Source: Streptomyces cavernae (GTDB lineage: Bacteria; Actinomycetota; Actinomycetes; Streptomycetales; Streptomycetaceae). From it: a stretch of 64,000 nucleotides of DNA. Location of the stretch: positions 62,001 through 126,000 of the forward strand of contig NZ_RPDJ01000026.1 in the NCBI RefSeq assembly GCF_004023625.1. Reading direction: 5' to 3'. A program made the translations under genes and the position numbers. The notes under the pieces were generated by a model that did no database searches, had not been told where the DNA came from, and saw only the letters and a program-made list of their open reading frames with translations. Shown piece by piece: positions 25,716 through 34,143 of the stretch. The first letter of the stretch is position 1; each line of letters begins with the position of its first letter.

Positions 25716-27335
25716 ATGTCCGCACCCGCGCCGTCCCCGGCGGCCGTAGTCGACGCCGAGCCCCTGCCCCGGCAGGAAGAGGTCCTCACCGAGGCGGCCC
25801 TCACCTTCGTGGCCGAGCTGCACCGCCGGTTCACTCCCCGCCGCGACGAACTCCTCGCCCGCCGAGCGGAGCGCCGCGCCGAGATCGCGCGCACCTCCAC
25901 CCTCGACTTCCTCCCGGAGACCGCGGACATCCGGTCCGGTGACTGGCAGGTGGCCCCGTCCCCCGCGGCCCTGAACGACCGCCGGGTGGAGATCACCGGC
26001 CCCACGGACCGCAAGATGACCATCAACGCCCTCAACTCCGGCGCGAAGGTCTGGCTCGCCGACTTCGAGGACGCCTCCGCGCCCACCTGGGAGAACGTGG
26101 TCCTCGGCCAGCTCAACCTGATCGACGCGTACACCAGGAACATCGACTTCACCGACCCGGGCACCGGCAAGTCGTACGCCCTCAAGGACAACGACGAGCT
26201 CGCCACCGTCGTCATGCGTCCCAGAGGCTGGCACCTGAACGAGCGTCACCTCCAGGTCGATGGTGCCCAAGTCCCGGGGGCCCTGGTCGACTTCGGCCTC
26301 TACTTCTTCCACAACGCCCAGCGCCTGCTGGACCTCGGCAAAGGCCCCTACTTCTACCTCCCCAAGACGGAGTCGCACCTGGAGGCCCGTCTCTGGAACG
26401 ACGTCTTCGTCTTCGCGCAGGACTACGTCGGCATCCCGCCGGGCACCGTCCGCGCCACCGTGCTCATCGAGACGATCACGGCGGCGTACGAGATGGAGGA
26501 GATCCTCTACGAACTCCGCGACCACGCCTCGGGGTTGAACGCCGGACGCTGGGACTACCTCTTCTCCATCGTCAAGAACTTCCGTGACGGCGGTGCGCGC
26601 TTCGTCCTCCCGGACCGCAACGCGGTCACGATGACCGCTCCGTTCATGCGCGCCTACACCGAACTCCTCGTCCGCACCTGCCACAAGCGCGGCGCGCACG
26701 CGATCGGCGGCATGGCGGCGTTCATCCCGTCGCGGCGCGACGAGGAGGTCAACAAGGTCGCCTTCGAGAAGGTCAAGGCCGACAAGGACCGCGAGGCGAA
26801 CGACGGTTTCGACGGCTCCTGGGTGGCCCACCCGGACCTGGTGCCGATCGCGATGGCCTCCTTCGACGCGGTGCTCGGTGAGAAGCCCAACCAGAAGGAC
26901 CGGTTGCGCGAGGACGTCGACGTCAAGGCGGCCGACCTGATCGCGATCGACTCGCTGGACGCGAAGCCGACGTACCCGGGTCTGGTCAATGCCGTCCAGG
27001 TCGGCATCCGTTACATCGAGGCCTGGCTGCGCGGTCTCGGCGCGGTCGCCATCTTCAACCTGATGGAGGACGCGGCCACCGCCGAGATCTCCCGCTCGCA
27101 GATCTGGCAGTGGATCAACGCGGGTGTCGAGTTCGACGACGGTGAGAAGGCCACGCCGGAGCTGGCCCGCAGGGTCGCCGCGGAGGAACTCGCGAACATC
27201 AGGGCGGAGATCGGCGAGGAGGCCTTCACGGCCGGCAACTGGCAGCAGGCCCACGACCTGCTGCTGCAGGTGGCGCTGGACGAGGACTACGCGGACTTCC
27301 TGACGCTGCCCGCGTACGAGCAACTCAGGGGCTGA
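25716..27335 (+). CDS. aceB: Malate synthase A
   Basis: 539 residues, the usual length of the A isoform. Hallmarks: TINALNSGAKVWLADFEDASAPTWEN (active-site Asp region), DPGTGKSY, RPRGWHLNERH, FLPKTESHLEARLWNDVF-type segment (YLPKTESH), GTVRATVLIET, ATRIGGMAAFIPSR-type (HAIGGMAAFIPSR) and GLGAVAIFNLMEDAATAEISRSQ. It condenses glyoxylate with acetyl-CoA to malate. There is no isocitrate lyase gene here, and the location beside allantoin genes points to use of purine-derived glyoxylate. The leader carries a candidate AllR site and a heptamer array. Confidence 0.97.
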   Translation: MSAPAPSPAAVVDAEPLPRQEEVLTEAALTFVAELHRRFTPRRDELLARRAERRAEIARTSTLDFLPETADIRSGDWQVAPSPAALNDRRVEITGPTDRKMTINALNSGAKVWLADFEDASAPTWENVVLGQLNLIDAYTRNIDFTDPGTGKSYALKDNDELATVVMRPRGWHLNERHLQVDGAQVPGALVDFGLYFFHNAQRLLDLGKGPYFYLPKTESHLEARLWNDVFVFAQDYVGIPPGTVRATVLIETITAAYEMEEILYELRDHASGLNAGRWDYLFSIVKNFRDGGARFVLPDRNAVTMTAPFMRAYTELLVRTCHKRGAHAIGGMAAFIPSRRDEEVNKVAFEKVKADKDREANDGFDGSWVAHPDLVPIAMASFDAVLGEKPNQKDRLREDVDVKAADLIAIDSLDAKPTYPGLVNAVQVGIRYIEAWLRGLGAVAIFNLMEDAATAEISRSQIWQWINAGVEFDDGEKATPELARRVAAEELANIRAEIGEEAFTAGNWQQAHDLLLQVALDEDYADFLTLPAYEQLRG

Positions 27336-27390
27336 CTCATACCCCGCCCGCGTACGTGCCGCAGGCGCCTTGCTCGCACGAGAGGCTGAC

Positions 27391-27771
27391 TCATTCCGCG
27401 GTCGGCTCCTCCGAGCGGCCCACGGACTCCTCCGAGCGACCCACGGACCCCTCCGTGTGGCCCACGGCCTTCTCCGAGTGGCCCAGGGACTTCCCCGGGG
27501 CCACTCGGTCGCGTACGAGGCGCTTGACCGCCGTGGGTTCCGGGAAGCCCTGCTCACGGCGGTCCCACACCACCTCGTCGTCGACCCGCACGACGAAGAC
27601 GCCACCGGTGCCGGGTTTCAGGGACAGCTCGGTGAGCTCGGTCTCGAACGTCGTCAGGAGTTCCTGCGCCAGCCAGGCGGCACGCGGCAGCCAGCGGCAC
27701 TGTGTGCAGTACTCGATCTGGACGTGCCGGGGCGCCGGCGCCGCAGGTCCCCGAGCAGACATGTCCGTCAT
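27391..27771 (-). CDS. SelT/SelW/SelH-like thioredoxin-fold protein with repeat tail
   Basis: 126 residues; the ATG at 27771 overlaps the HipA-like stop (ATGA). The thioredoxin-like core is VQIEYCTQCRWLPRAAWLAQELL with a CxxC redox motif (Cys, not Sec), then LKPGTGGVFVVRVDDEVVWDRREQGFPEP. The last ~30 residues are four 7-residue repeats of the type VGRSEES encoded by a 21-bp minisatellite. SelW-type proteins are thought to be small redox proteins; partner unknown. Confidence 0.8.
   Translation of the reverse strand: MTDMSARGPAAPAPRHVQIEYCTQCRWLPRAAWLAQELLTTFETELTELSLKPGTGGVFVVRVDDEVVWDRREQGFPEPTAVKRLVRDRVAPGKSLGHSEKAVGHTEGSVGRSEESVGRSEEPTAE
27413..27496. repeat. 21-bp coding minisatellite at the SelW-like C-terminus
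   Basis: Four contiguous 21-bp units (GAGCGGCCCACGGACTCCTC and variants) encode SE-rich heptapeptides without changing frame. Confidence 0.8.
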
Positions 27772-28691
27772 CCGAGATGCACCGACCAATCCTGTTCCGC
27801 CGCCGGTTTGCCATGCAGGTCGGGGACCCGTTTCAGCCAGTCCGGGCGACCGCGTTGGGTCCTCGCCGCGCGGAGGGCGTTCTCGGCGGCCAGCTCCGCG
27901 CGGCTGGGGAAGTCCGTGGGCAGCCAGGCCCCGGACGCCTTCACTCGCGCGGAAAGATAGTTCACGTACGCCTCGCGGACCTCGTCGGGCGTGGCGAATC
28001 CGGGCTCGCCCGTGAGCCATGCGTCCGGGACCTCGGCGGTCACCGCGCGCAGGAGTTCGTCGGTCACCCGGGGCGCCAGTTCGGCGTCGGCGGCCCGGGT
28101 GTCGGGGGCGTAGTGACCGAGGGCGTGGTGGCGGAAGTCGTACGCCCTGTCGGGCGCCGACGCGTCCCAGCGGTGGTGGAAGACGAGGGCGGCGCCGTGG
28201 TCGATGAGCCACAGGCGCGGAGGCGCGATGCCGAACGTGGGCCAGACCATCAGGTTCGAACTGTGCGTGGTGCGGTCCACGTTGGCGGTGAGGGCGTCCA
28301 GCCAGATGATCCTGCCCGCTTCGAGCGGGTCGACGGCGAAGTCCGCCGCGACCTCCGGGGTGAAGTCCTCGGCACCCGACAGGTAGTCCATGCCCAGGTT
28401 GAGGCCCGGACTGGCGTTCAGCAGGTCCCGTACCTCCTGGTGGGGCTCGTGCTCCGCGATCGCCGGGTCGAAGTGGACGAGGACCAGCTCGGGGAACCTG
28501 AGGCCCAGGGCGCGCGCCAGTTCCCCGACAATCACCTCGGCGACCAGCGCCTTGCGGCCCTGCGCGGAGCCCGTGAACTTCACGACGTAGGTGCCCAGGT
28601 CGTCGGCCTCGACGACTCCGGGCACGGAGCCGCCGGCCCGCAGCGGGGTCACGTATCGAACGGCGGTCACTTGGCGCAGCACACCGGCCAC
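27768..28691 (-). CDS. HipA-like kinase-fold protein
   Basis: About 307 residues. The start is a GTG at 28691; a GTG three codons later (giving MLRQVTAVRYV) is equally likely. Kinase-fold cues: YVVKFTGSAQGRKALVAE (ATP-binding Lys and Glu), IIWLDALTANVDRTTHSSNLMV (catalytic loop Asp, Asn) and LWLIDHGAALVF (metal-binding Asp). It resembles the HipA/PI3K-like kinases, but there is no HipB gene beside it. The overlap with the SelW-like gene argues for coordinated expression. Target unknown. Confidence 0.75.
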   Translation of the reverse strand: MAGVLRQVTAVRYVTPLRAGGSVPGVVEADDLGTYVVKFTGSAQGRKALVAEVIVGELARALGLRFPELVLVHFDPAIAEHEPHQEVRDLLNASPGLNLGMDYLSGAEDFTPEVAADFAVDPLEAGRIIWLDALTANVDRTTHSSNLMVWPTFGIAPPRLWLIDHGAALVFHHRWDASAPDRAYDFRHHALGHYAPDTRAADAELAPRVTDELLRAVTAEVPDAWLTGEPGFATPDEVREAYVNYLSARVKASGAWLPTDFPSRAELAAENALRAARTQRGRPDWLKRVPDLHGKPAAEQDWSVHLG

Positions 28692-28723
28692 TGTAAAACA
28701 GCGAGTCGCCGAACCCCGGGTGT

Positions 28724-30238
28724 TTATGCGCCGCGCAGGGGGTTGGGCAGCGGCAGATAGCGGGCGTCCGCTCCGTCGGCGCGGGTCCAGCGCAGCAGGA
28801 GGTTCGTCTTGCCCGGGAGGGTGGGAGAGGCCAGCAGGGCGGCGATCTCGGGGAGGATCGGTTCATGACGGCTCAGTTCGTGGCGCACGGCGGGCCACGG
28901 GTCCGTGCCGGGGTAGGTCTCGGCGAGCGCGCCCGCGATCTCCATGAGGTGGTTGACCAGCAGGCAGTACACGAGGCGTTCCCAGCCGGCCTGCCGTGGC
29001 ACGTCCGTGAGCAGTTTGACGCCCTCCGCGTCCCGGTAGAGGACCTGCACGGGGATGCCGTCCGCGTCGACGGCCACCAGGGTGTTCTGGGCGTGTGCCT
29101 CCAGTACGACGCCGTGACGCGCGAACGCCTCCAGGGCCGGCGGGACGACCTGTCGCAGATACGCCGTCCACCAGGCGCCGGGGTCGGCCCGCCCGTCCAG
29201 CGGGCTGCCGGGGAAGCCCTCGGCGATCGCGGCGGCGAGGAGTGGTGTCGCTCCCGGGAGGAGATGGGGCCGCAGTCCATCCCGGACGAGGACGGCGAGT
29301 TCCTCGAAGGCGAAGTCGGCGGTGCGGTACCCGCGGTCGCTCAGCCAGGCCGCAGGCCCGTCCAGGGCCGCGAACGCGGTCGCCGCCGCCGTGTCCGTGC
29401 GGCGCAGTTTCAGCAGGTCGTGCCGCCACAGTCGGCGGATGTCGTTGGTGATCCGGACGTCGAGGCTGAATTTGAGGAACAGCTCCTCGGGGAAGCCGTC
29501 CCCCGGGAGGTGGACGGTTCGGATCGCGGCGGTCGGCCGGGCGGGGCGTTCGGTGTGGCCGATCCGGATCAGACGGCCGTCCGCGAAGGCCTCCCGCAGC
29601 CGTGCGCCGACCAGGTCGAGCTGCCAGGGGTGGGCGGGCAGGATCCGGTAACCCGGCGGGGGTGTGCCCAGACAGTCCAGGCTCCGGGTGTCGCCCTCCT
29701 CGACCAGTGCGTCCTCCCGCACTCCGAGCAGGACCAGCGGGAAGCGGGCGTAGGCCTCGGGGGCGTACGGCAGCCAGCCGGCCGCCGGGCCGCCGCCGCG
29801 TGCCTTGGGCGCGGGGTGGCAGGGGTGGCCGGTGATCAGGGACTGTTCGGAGCGCAGATACGGGTCGTCGGGGGCCGTCGCCGCGGCGCGGGCCGTGAGC
29901 AGCGTGGCGACCACGTCTTTGCTGTCCGTCATCTCCCTCGGCAGTTCGTCGTTGCCGACGCCGGTGCCGCGCCAGAGTTCATCCGCGGTCAGCTCGACCA
30001 GCTCGGCGTGGCTGATAGGGCGCCATTCCCCGGCCGTGTACAGCTCGGGCTCCGCGGGCCGTCGCCCGGCCCTGACCCGCAGCAGCCGTCCGCCGGCCGG
30101 CAGTCGGTACACGTTCGGCTCGTGGTCGAGCTGTTCGGCGACCTCGCGCAGCAGACAATTGAGAAGTGGTGCTGTCGCGTACCCGTCGGCGGCTCGTCCG
30201 AGGGCGTCCACGGGGTGCATGGGTTCCATGCGATCCAT
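28724..30238 (-). CDS. IucA/IucC-family NIS siderophore synthetase
   Basis: 504 residues from a start giving MDRMEPMHPVDALG. Typical NRPS-independent siderophore synthetase motifs: ITGHPCHPAPKARGG (ATP-phosphate loop), ILPAHPWQLD, AIRTVHLPG, FLKFSLDVRITNDIRR, VLEAHAQNTLVAVD and QVLYRDAEGVKLL. It should adenylate a carboxylate such as citrate or a dicarboxylate and condense it with an amine or alcohol. Its partner lies divergently at 30390. No siderophore exporter, uptake system, decarboxylase or hydroxylase is next to it. Confidence 0.93.
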   Translation of the reverse strand: MDRMEPMHPVDALGRAADGYATAPLLNCLLREVAEQLDHEPNVYRLPAGGRLLRVRAGRRPAEPELYTAGEWRPISHAELVELTADELWRGTGVGNDELPREMTDSKDVVATLLTARAAATAPDDPYLRSEQSLITGHPCHPAPKARGGGPAAGWLPYAPEAYARFPLVLLGVREDALVEEGDTRSLDCLGTPPPGYRILPAHPWQLDLVGARLREAFADGRLIRIGHTERPARPTAAIRTVHLPGDGFPEELFLKFSLDVRITNDIRRLWRHDLLKLRRTDTAAATAFAALDGPAAWLSDRGYRTADFAFEELAVLVRDGLRPHLLPGATPLLAAAIAEGFPGSPLDGRADPGAWWTAYLRQVVPPALEAFARHGVVLEAHAQNTLVAVDADGIPVQVLYRDAEGVKLLTDVPRQAGWERLVYCLLVNHLMEIAGALAETYPGTDPWPAVRHELSRHEPILPEIAALLASPTLPGKTNLLLRWTRADGADARYLPLPNPLRGA

Positions 30239-30343
30239 TCGTTCGTAGGCTGCACCGTCGGTCCGCGGGTGCAGTGGCGATCATTGTCCCGCGGCGCCAT
30301 CCCCGAAGGGCCCCGATGGGCACGGCAAGCAGGGCCGACCGAG

Positions 30344-30362
30344 TCAGCTTAGCCTTGCCTAA
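30344..30362. promoter_or_regulatory. Iron-box-like operator between the NIS synthetases
   Basis: TCAGCTTAGCCTTGCCTAA matches the DmdR/DtxR-type consensus (TTAGGTTAGGCTNNCCTAA) at 13 or so positions and lies 27 bp before the TTG start of the rightward synthetase. Iron-dependent repression of the pair is the expected reading. Confidence 0.6.
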
Positions 30363-30389
30363 TCTCTCGCACGTCCAAGGAGCCCGATC

Positions 30390-31901
30390 TTGCCCCCCTC
30401 CCGCCCCGCTTCCGCCGAGACGGCTGCCGAGTCCGCGCTCGCCGGCGAGTTGCGCACCGTGCGCCCCGACCTGCTGTCACCGTACGCGGACCAACTCCCC
30501 GGCGCCCGGGCCGCCGTGCTGACCCGGCTGTGGCGCGGACTGACCCTGGACCCGCTGCCGTGGATCACCCGGAAGGAGCCGGGACGCGAAGGCCTCACCC
30601 TGCGTCTGGCGGACGGCCGCAGCCTGCACGGGCCACGCCCCGATCCGTACGCCACCGCCCCCTACGTCACGGAGCTCGACCTAGACGGCGAGGTGCACGA
30701 CCAGCCTGCCCGGCTGATGACGGCACTCGGCCGGGCTGCGGACTTCGCCGCCGAACTGGACCACAGCACCGCGTCGTTGGCCCTGTCCCGGGCCGGGCAA
30801 CCCGCGAAGGAGGGGACTCCCGCCACCGGATGGGAATGGGAACAAAGGGTGGTCGACGGCCATCCGTACCACCCCAACTGTCGTTCGCGGCCCGGGTTCT
30901 CGGCGGCGGAGCAGCTGGCCTACGCACCCGAGCACCGGCCGGTGGTGGAGCTGGGCCTGGTACCGGCGGGCGAGGACGCGCTGGTGCGGGGCGAGTGGCC
31001 CGACCGGTTCCGCGACGGGCGACGGGTGCTGGTCCCGGTCCACCCCTGGCAGTCGGCGCACGTCCTGCGGCGGGGCGGCGAACTCGCCTTCCCCGCCCAC
31101 CCCTTGATGTCGCTGCGCACCCTCGCGACCCCCGACGGTCTGCACGTCAAGACCTCGCTCAGCGCCCGTCTCACCTCCTCCGTGCGCGACATCTCCATCG
31201 GCTCGGTGCGGACGGCGGCGATTGTCTCGGACTTCGCGGAGACCTTCGCCGCGCGTACGGACGGACTGCTGCACATCACCCGTACGCTGGGGGCGGCCAC
31301 CGCGGGCACGCCCGATCTGGCCGCGGTGCTGCGCGAGGCCCCGGAGGGCTACGCCGGTCCCGGCGAACGGGTGGTGCCGGTGGCGGCGCTCGCGACCACC
31401 GATCTGCCCCAATCCGCCCACTGGCTGGCGGAGTTCGCCCGGCTCACCATGACGGTGGGGCTGCTGCTGCTCGACCTGGGGGTGGCGCTGGAGGCGCACG
31501 GCCAGAACCTCATGGTCGTCCTGTCCCCCGCCGGCACGCCCCTGCGGCTGGTCTACCGTGATCTCGCGGACATCCGCGTCAGCCCTGCCCGGCTCGCCCA
31601 CCACGGCATTCCGGCACCGGACCTGGCCACCAGGATGATCACCGACGACGAGACGGCGCTGCGCCGCAAGCTGTTCGGCTCACTGATCACGGGCACACTG
31701 GGCGCCACGGCCGGTTCGACCCCAGCGCTCGCCGAAGCCCTGCACGCCGTGGTACGCGATCTGCCGCGCACTCCCGACCTCATCGCCTTCGAGAAGGGCC
31801 CCGTCCCCACCAAGGCGCTGACCAGGATGCGTCTTTCGCCGGAGCCGGGCGACAGCTGGACCACCGCCCCCAACCCGCTGGGGCCCGCCACCGCGCCGTG
31901 A
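30390..31901 (+). CDS. IucA/IucC-family NIS siderophore synthetase (second)
   Basis: 503 residues. The start is a TTG preceded by AAGGAG at good spacing, which decides it. Motifs: DGHPYHPNCRSRPGFS (ATP loop), LVPVHPWQSAHVL, MSLRTLATPDGLHVKTSLSARLTSSVRDIS, VALEAHGQNLMVVLS and RLVYRDLADIRV. It differs clearly from the divergent partner in the ATP-loop and substrate regions, so the two probably act in sequence. Product unknown; iron control through the intergenic box is likely. Confidence 0.93.
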   Translation: MPPSRPASAETAAESALAGELRTVRPDLLSPYADQLPGARAAVLTRLWRGLTLDPLPWITRKEPGREGLTLRLADGRSLHGPRPDPYATAPYVTELDLDGEVHDQPARLMTALGRAADFAAELDHSTASLALSRAGQPAKEGTPATGWEWEQRVVDGHPYHPNCRSRPGFSAAEQLAYAPEHRPVVELGLVPAGEDALVRGEWPDRFRDGRRVLVPVHPWQSAHVLRRGGELAFPAHPLMSLRTLATPDGLHVKTSLSARLTSSVRDISIGSVRTAAIVSDFAETFAARTDGLLHITRTLGAATAGTPDLAAVLREAPEGYAGPGERVVPVAALATTDLPQSAHWLAEFARLTMTVGLLLLDLGVALEAHGQNLMVVLSPAGTPLRLVYRDLADIRVSPARLAHHGIPAPDLATRMITDDETALRRKLFGSLITGTLGATAGSTPALAEALHAVVRDLPRTPDLIAFEKGPVPTKALTRMRLSPEPGDSWTTAPNPLGPATAP

Positions 31902-31986
31902 CCACACGCCGTCGGCCGGTCCCGGGTACTCGTTCGGGCCGAAGCATCCCCGGCAACGGCCCGGAGACTCGGACGGTGACGTCACA

Positions 31987-32160
31987 TCAGCGCATCACAT
32001 CAGCGCATCACATCTACGCCTTCACGATCGGCCCCTTCACATCAGGTCGTCACCTCAGCACCTTCGAGATCGGCCCCGTCACATCAGCGCGTTACATCAG
32101 CACCTCGCGATCGACTCCGTCACATCAGCGCGTCACAGCAAAGCCTTCGCGATCGGCCCT
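31987..32160. repeat. 41-42 bp tandem array continuing the 3' end of the HxlR-type gene
   Basis: Four units marked by GATCGGCCCC-like cores at 32026, 32068, 32109 and 32151. The last unit is the 3' end of the regulator's coding sequence (encoding EGPIAKALL-stop). The three others are its downstream, non-coding duplicates. It fills most of the gap to the NIS gene. Confidence 0.8.
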
Positions 32161-32756
32161 TCCCCGGTCACCGTCATGCGCCCCTGCCGTGCGGCCTCCC
32201 GCAGGGTCAGGGAGCCGGCGGTCACCTCCATGCACGTTCCGGCGTCCAGCGTGAGCCAGGCGTCGGGCGTCCGGGGTGCGGGGCCGTCCCCGTAGACGGG
32301 TTCGCCGATGCCTACGCGCAGGTGGAACTCCCCTTCGTCCAGGTGCACTTGGACGAGCCCTTCGCCGACCTCCGCGAGGCTGCGCAGCAGTGGCAGGGCG
32401 AACCAGTGGGCGCGTACCGCGTCCGTCGGGCGCCGTTCCGCGAGCAGTGGGCCGCCCCACGCCCCCAGGGCCTGCAGGACCGGCAGCAACGCACTGCCGC
32501 GCGGGGTGAGTTCGTAGACGTACGCGGCCCCGGGCGGTGGCAGCCGGCGCCGGGTCGCGAGGCCGTCGCGTTCCATGTCCTTCAGCCGGGAGGCGAGCAC
32601 GTCCGTACTGACACCGGGCAGGTCCGCGTGCAGGTCCGTGTAGCGGCGCGGCCCGGCGAGCAGCTCGCGGACGATCAGCAGGGTCCAGCGGTCGCCGACC
32701 GTGTCGAGCGCGCGTGCGGCGGAACAGTACTGGTCGTAGCTTCGGCGAGGTGACAT
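32133..32756 (-). CDS. HxlR-type winged-helix regulator with SCP2-like C-terminal domain
   Basis: 207 residues from the ATG at 32756 (MSPRRSYDQYCSAARALDTVGDRWTLLIVREL). The HxlR domain occupies residues 8-105 (GPRRYTDLHADLPGVSTDVLASRLKDMERDGLATRR). The rest (about 115-207: HWFALPLLRSL..., AWLTLDAGTCMEVTAGSLTLREAARQGRMTVTG) resembles a sterol-carrier-like effector domain found fused to such regulators. The gene is divergent from the aminotransferase, with two dyads between them. Its 3' end is part of a 42-bp tandem array. Confidence 0.88.
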   Translation of the reverse strand: MSPRRSYDQYCSAARALDTVGDRWTLLIVRELLAGPRRYTDLHADLPGVSTDVLASRLKDMERDGLATRRRLPPPGAAYVYELTPRGSALLPVLQALGAWGGPLLAERRPTDAVRAHWFALPLLRSLAEVGEGLVQVHLDEGEFHLRVGIGEPVYGDGPAPRTPDAWLTLDAGTCMEVTAGSLTLREAARQGRMTVTGEGPIAKALL

Positions 32757-32778
32757 GCGACGCAGTCTAAACAAGTTG

Positions 32779-32813
32779 TTGGACTTTCCAAGCGGGTACT
32801 TGGTAAAACCAAG
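32779..32813. promoter_or_regulatory. Two dyads 21 bp apart between the HxlR regulator and aminotransferase
   Basis: TTGGACTTTCCAA (32779-32791) and CTTGGTAAAACCAAG (32799-32813) are both perfect dyads of the TTGG(A/T)-N3-(A/T)CCAA type. Their centres are 21 bp apart, two helical turns. They lie 29-63 bp upstream of the aminotransferase start. Confidence 0.6.
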
Positions 32814-32841
32814 CAACACCACAACCGGAAGGGCGCAGCGC

Positions 32842-34050
32842 ATGGAGTTCCGGCAGTCGAGCAAGCTCAGCGAGGTCTGTTACGAGATCCGCGGCCCGGT
32901 GATCGAGCACGCCGACGCACTGGAGGAGGCGGGCCACAGCGTGCTGCGCCTGAACACCGGCAACCCCGCACTCTTCGGTTTCGAGGCGCCGGAGGAGATC
33001 GTCCAGGACATGATCCGGATGCTCCCGCAGGCGCACGGCTACACCGACTCGCGCGGTGTCCTCTCCGCGCGCCGGGCCGTGGCCCAGCGCTACCAGGACC
33101 GGGGCCTCGAGGTCGGCGTGGACGACGTCTTCCTCGGCAACGGCGTCTCGGAGCTGGTGTCGATGGCGGTACAGGCGCTGGTGGAGGACGGCGACGAGAT
33201 CCTCATCCCCGCCCCGGACTTCCCCCTGTGGACGGCGGTGACCACGCTCGCGGGCGGAAAGCCCGTGCACTACCTCTGCGACGAGCAGGCCGACTGGTAC
33301 CCGGACCTGGACGACCTGGCGGCGAAGATCACCGACCGGACCAAGGCCGTCGTGATCATCAACCCGAACAACCCGACCGGCGCGGTCTACCCGAAGGAGA
33401 TCATCGAGGGCATCCTGGACCTCGCCCGCCGCCACGGCCTGATGGTGTTCGCCGACGAGATCTACGACCAGATCCTCTACGACGACGCCGTCCACCATTC
33501 GGCCGCCGCGCTCGCCCCCGACCTCGTGGTCCTCACCTTCTGCGGACTGTCGAAGACCTACCGCGTGGCGGGCTTCCGCTCCGGCTGGCTGGTGGTGACC
33601 GGCCCGCGCCAGCACGCGCGCGACTATCTGGAGGGGCTGACGATGCTCGCCTCCATGCGGCTGTGCGCCAACGCCCCGGCCCAGTACGCCATCCAGGCCG
33701 CGCTCGGCGGACGGCAGTCCATCCGCGAACTCACCGCGCCCGGCGGCCGGTTGCACGAGCAGCGGGACCGGGCCTGGGAGAAACTCAACGAGATCCCGGG
33801 CGTCTCGTGCGTGAAGCCGAAGGGCGCGCTGTACGCCTTCCCGCGCCTCGACCCCAAGGTGCACAAGATCCACGACGACGAGAAGTTCGTGCTGGACCTG
33901 CTGCTGCGGGAGAAGATCCAGGTGGTCCAGGGCACGGGCTTCAACTGGCCCTCCCCCGACCACTTCCGCATCCTCACCCTGCCGTACGCCGACGACCTCG
34001 ACGCCGCGATCAGCCGGATCGGACGGTTCCTCGGCGGGTACCGCCAGTAG
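32842..34050 (+). CDS. PLP-dependent aminotransferase (AlaA/AlaT-like)
   Basis: 402 residues from ATG 32842 after GGAAGGG. Fold-type I class I/II aminotransferase features: LNTGNPALFGF, YTDSRG, NGVSELVSMAVQAL, INPNNPTGAVYPKE, FADEIYDQILYD and the Schiff-base Lys in CGLSKTYRVAGFRSGW, with Arg in FRILTLPY. The N-terminal MEFRQSSKLSEVCYEIRGPV is typical of glutamate-pyruvate aminotransferases. It probably interconverts alanine and pyruvate. Regulation by the divergent HxlR-type protein is likely. Confidence 0.92.
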   Translation: MEFRQSSKLSEVCYEIRGPVIEHADALEEAGHSVLRLNTGNPALFGFEAPEEIVQDMIRMLPQAHGYTDSRGVLSARRAVAQRYQDRGLEVGVDDVFLGNGVSELVSMAVQALVEDGDEILIPAPDFPLWTAVTTLAGGKPVHYLCDEQADWYPDLDDLAAKITDRTKAVVIINPNNPTGAVYPKEIIEGILDLARRHGLMVFADEIYDQILYDDAVHHSAAALAPDLVVLTFCGLSKTYRVAGFRSGWLVVTGPRQHARDYLEGLTMLASMRLCANAPAQYAIQAALGGRQSIRELTAPGGRLHEQRDRAWEKLNEIPGVSCVKPKGALYAFPRLDPKVHKIHDDEKFVLDLLLREKIQVVQGTGFNWPSPDHFRILTLPYADDLDAAISRIGRFLGGYRQ

Positions 34051-34143
34051 GCGCAAGCCTCGGCGGGGAATGCCCGGGCCGGGCCCACGGTTGGCGATCA
34101 TGGGTCGATCACCGACCGGGGAAGGCGAAAGGAAGGCGCGGCC

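Noticed and set aside
30239..30343. Riboswitch or structured leader between the NIS synthetases
   Set aside because: I find no conserved riboswitch core; the iron-box-like site is enough to explain regulation.
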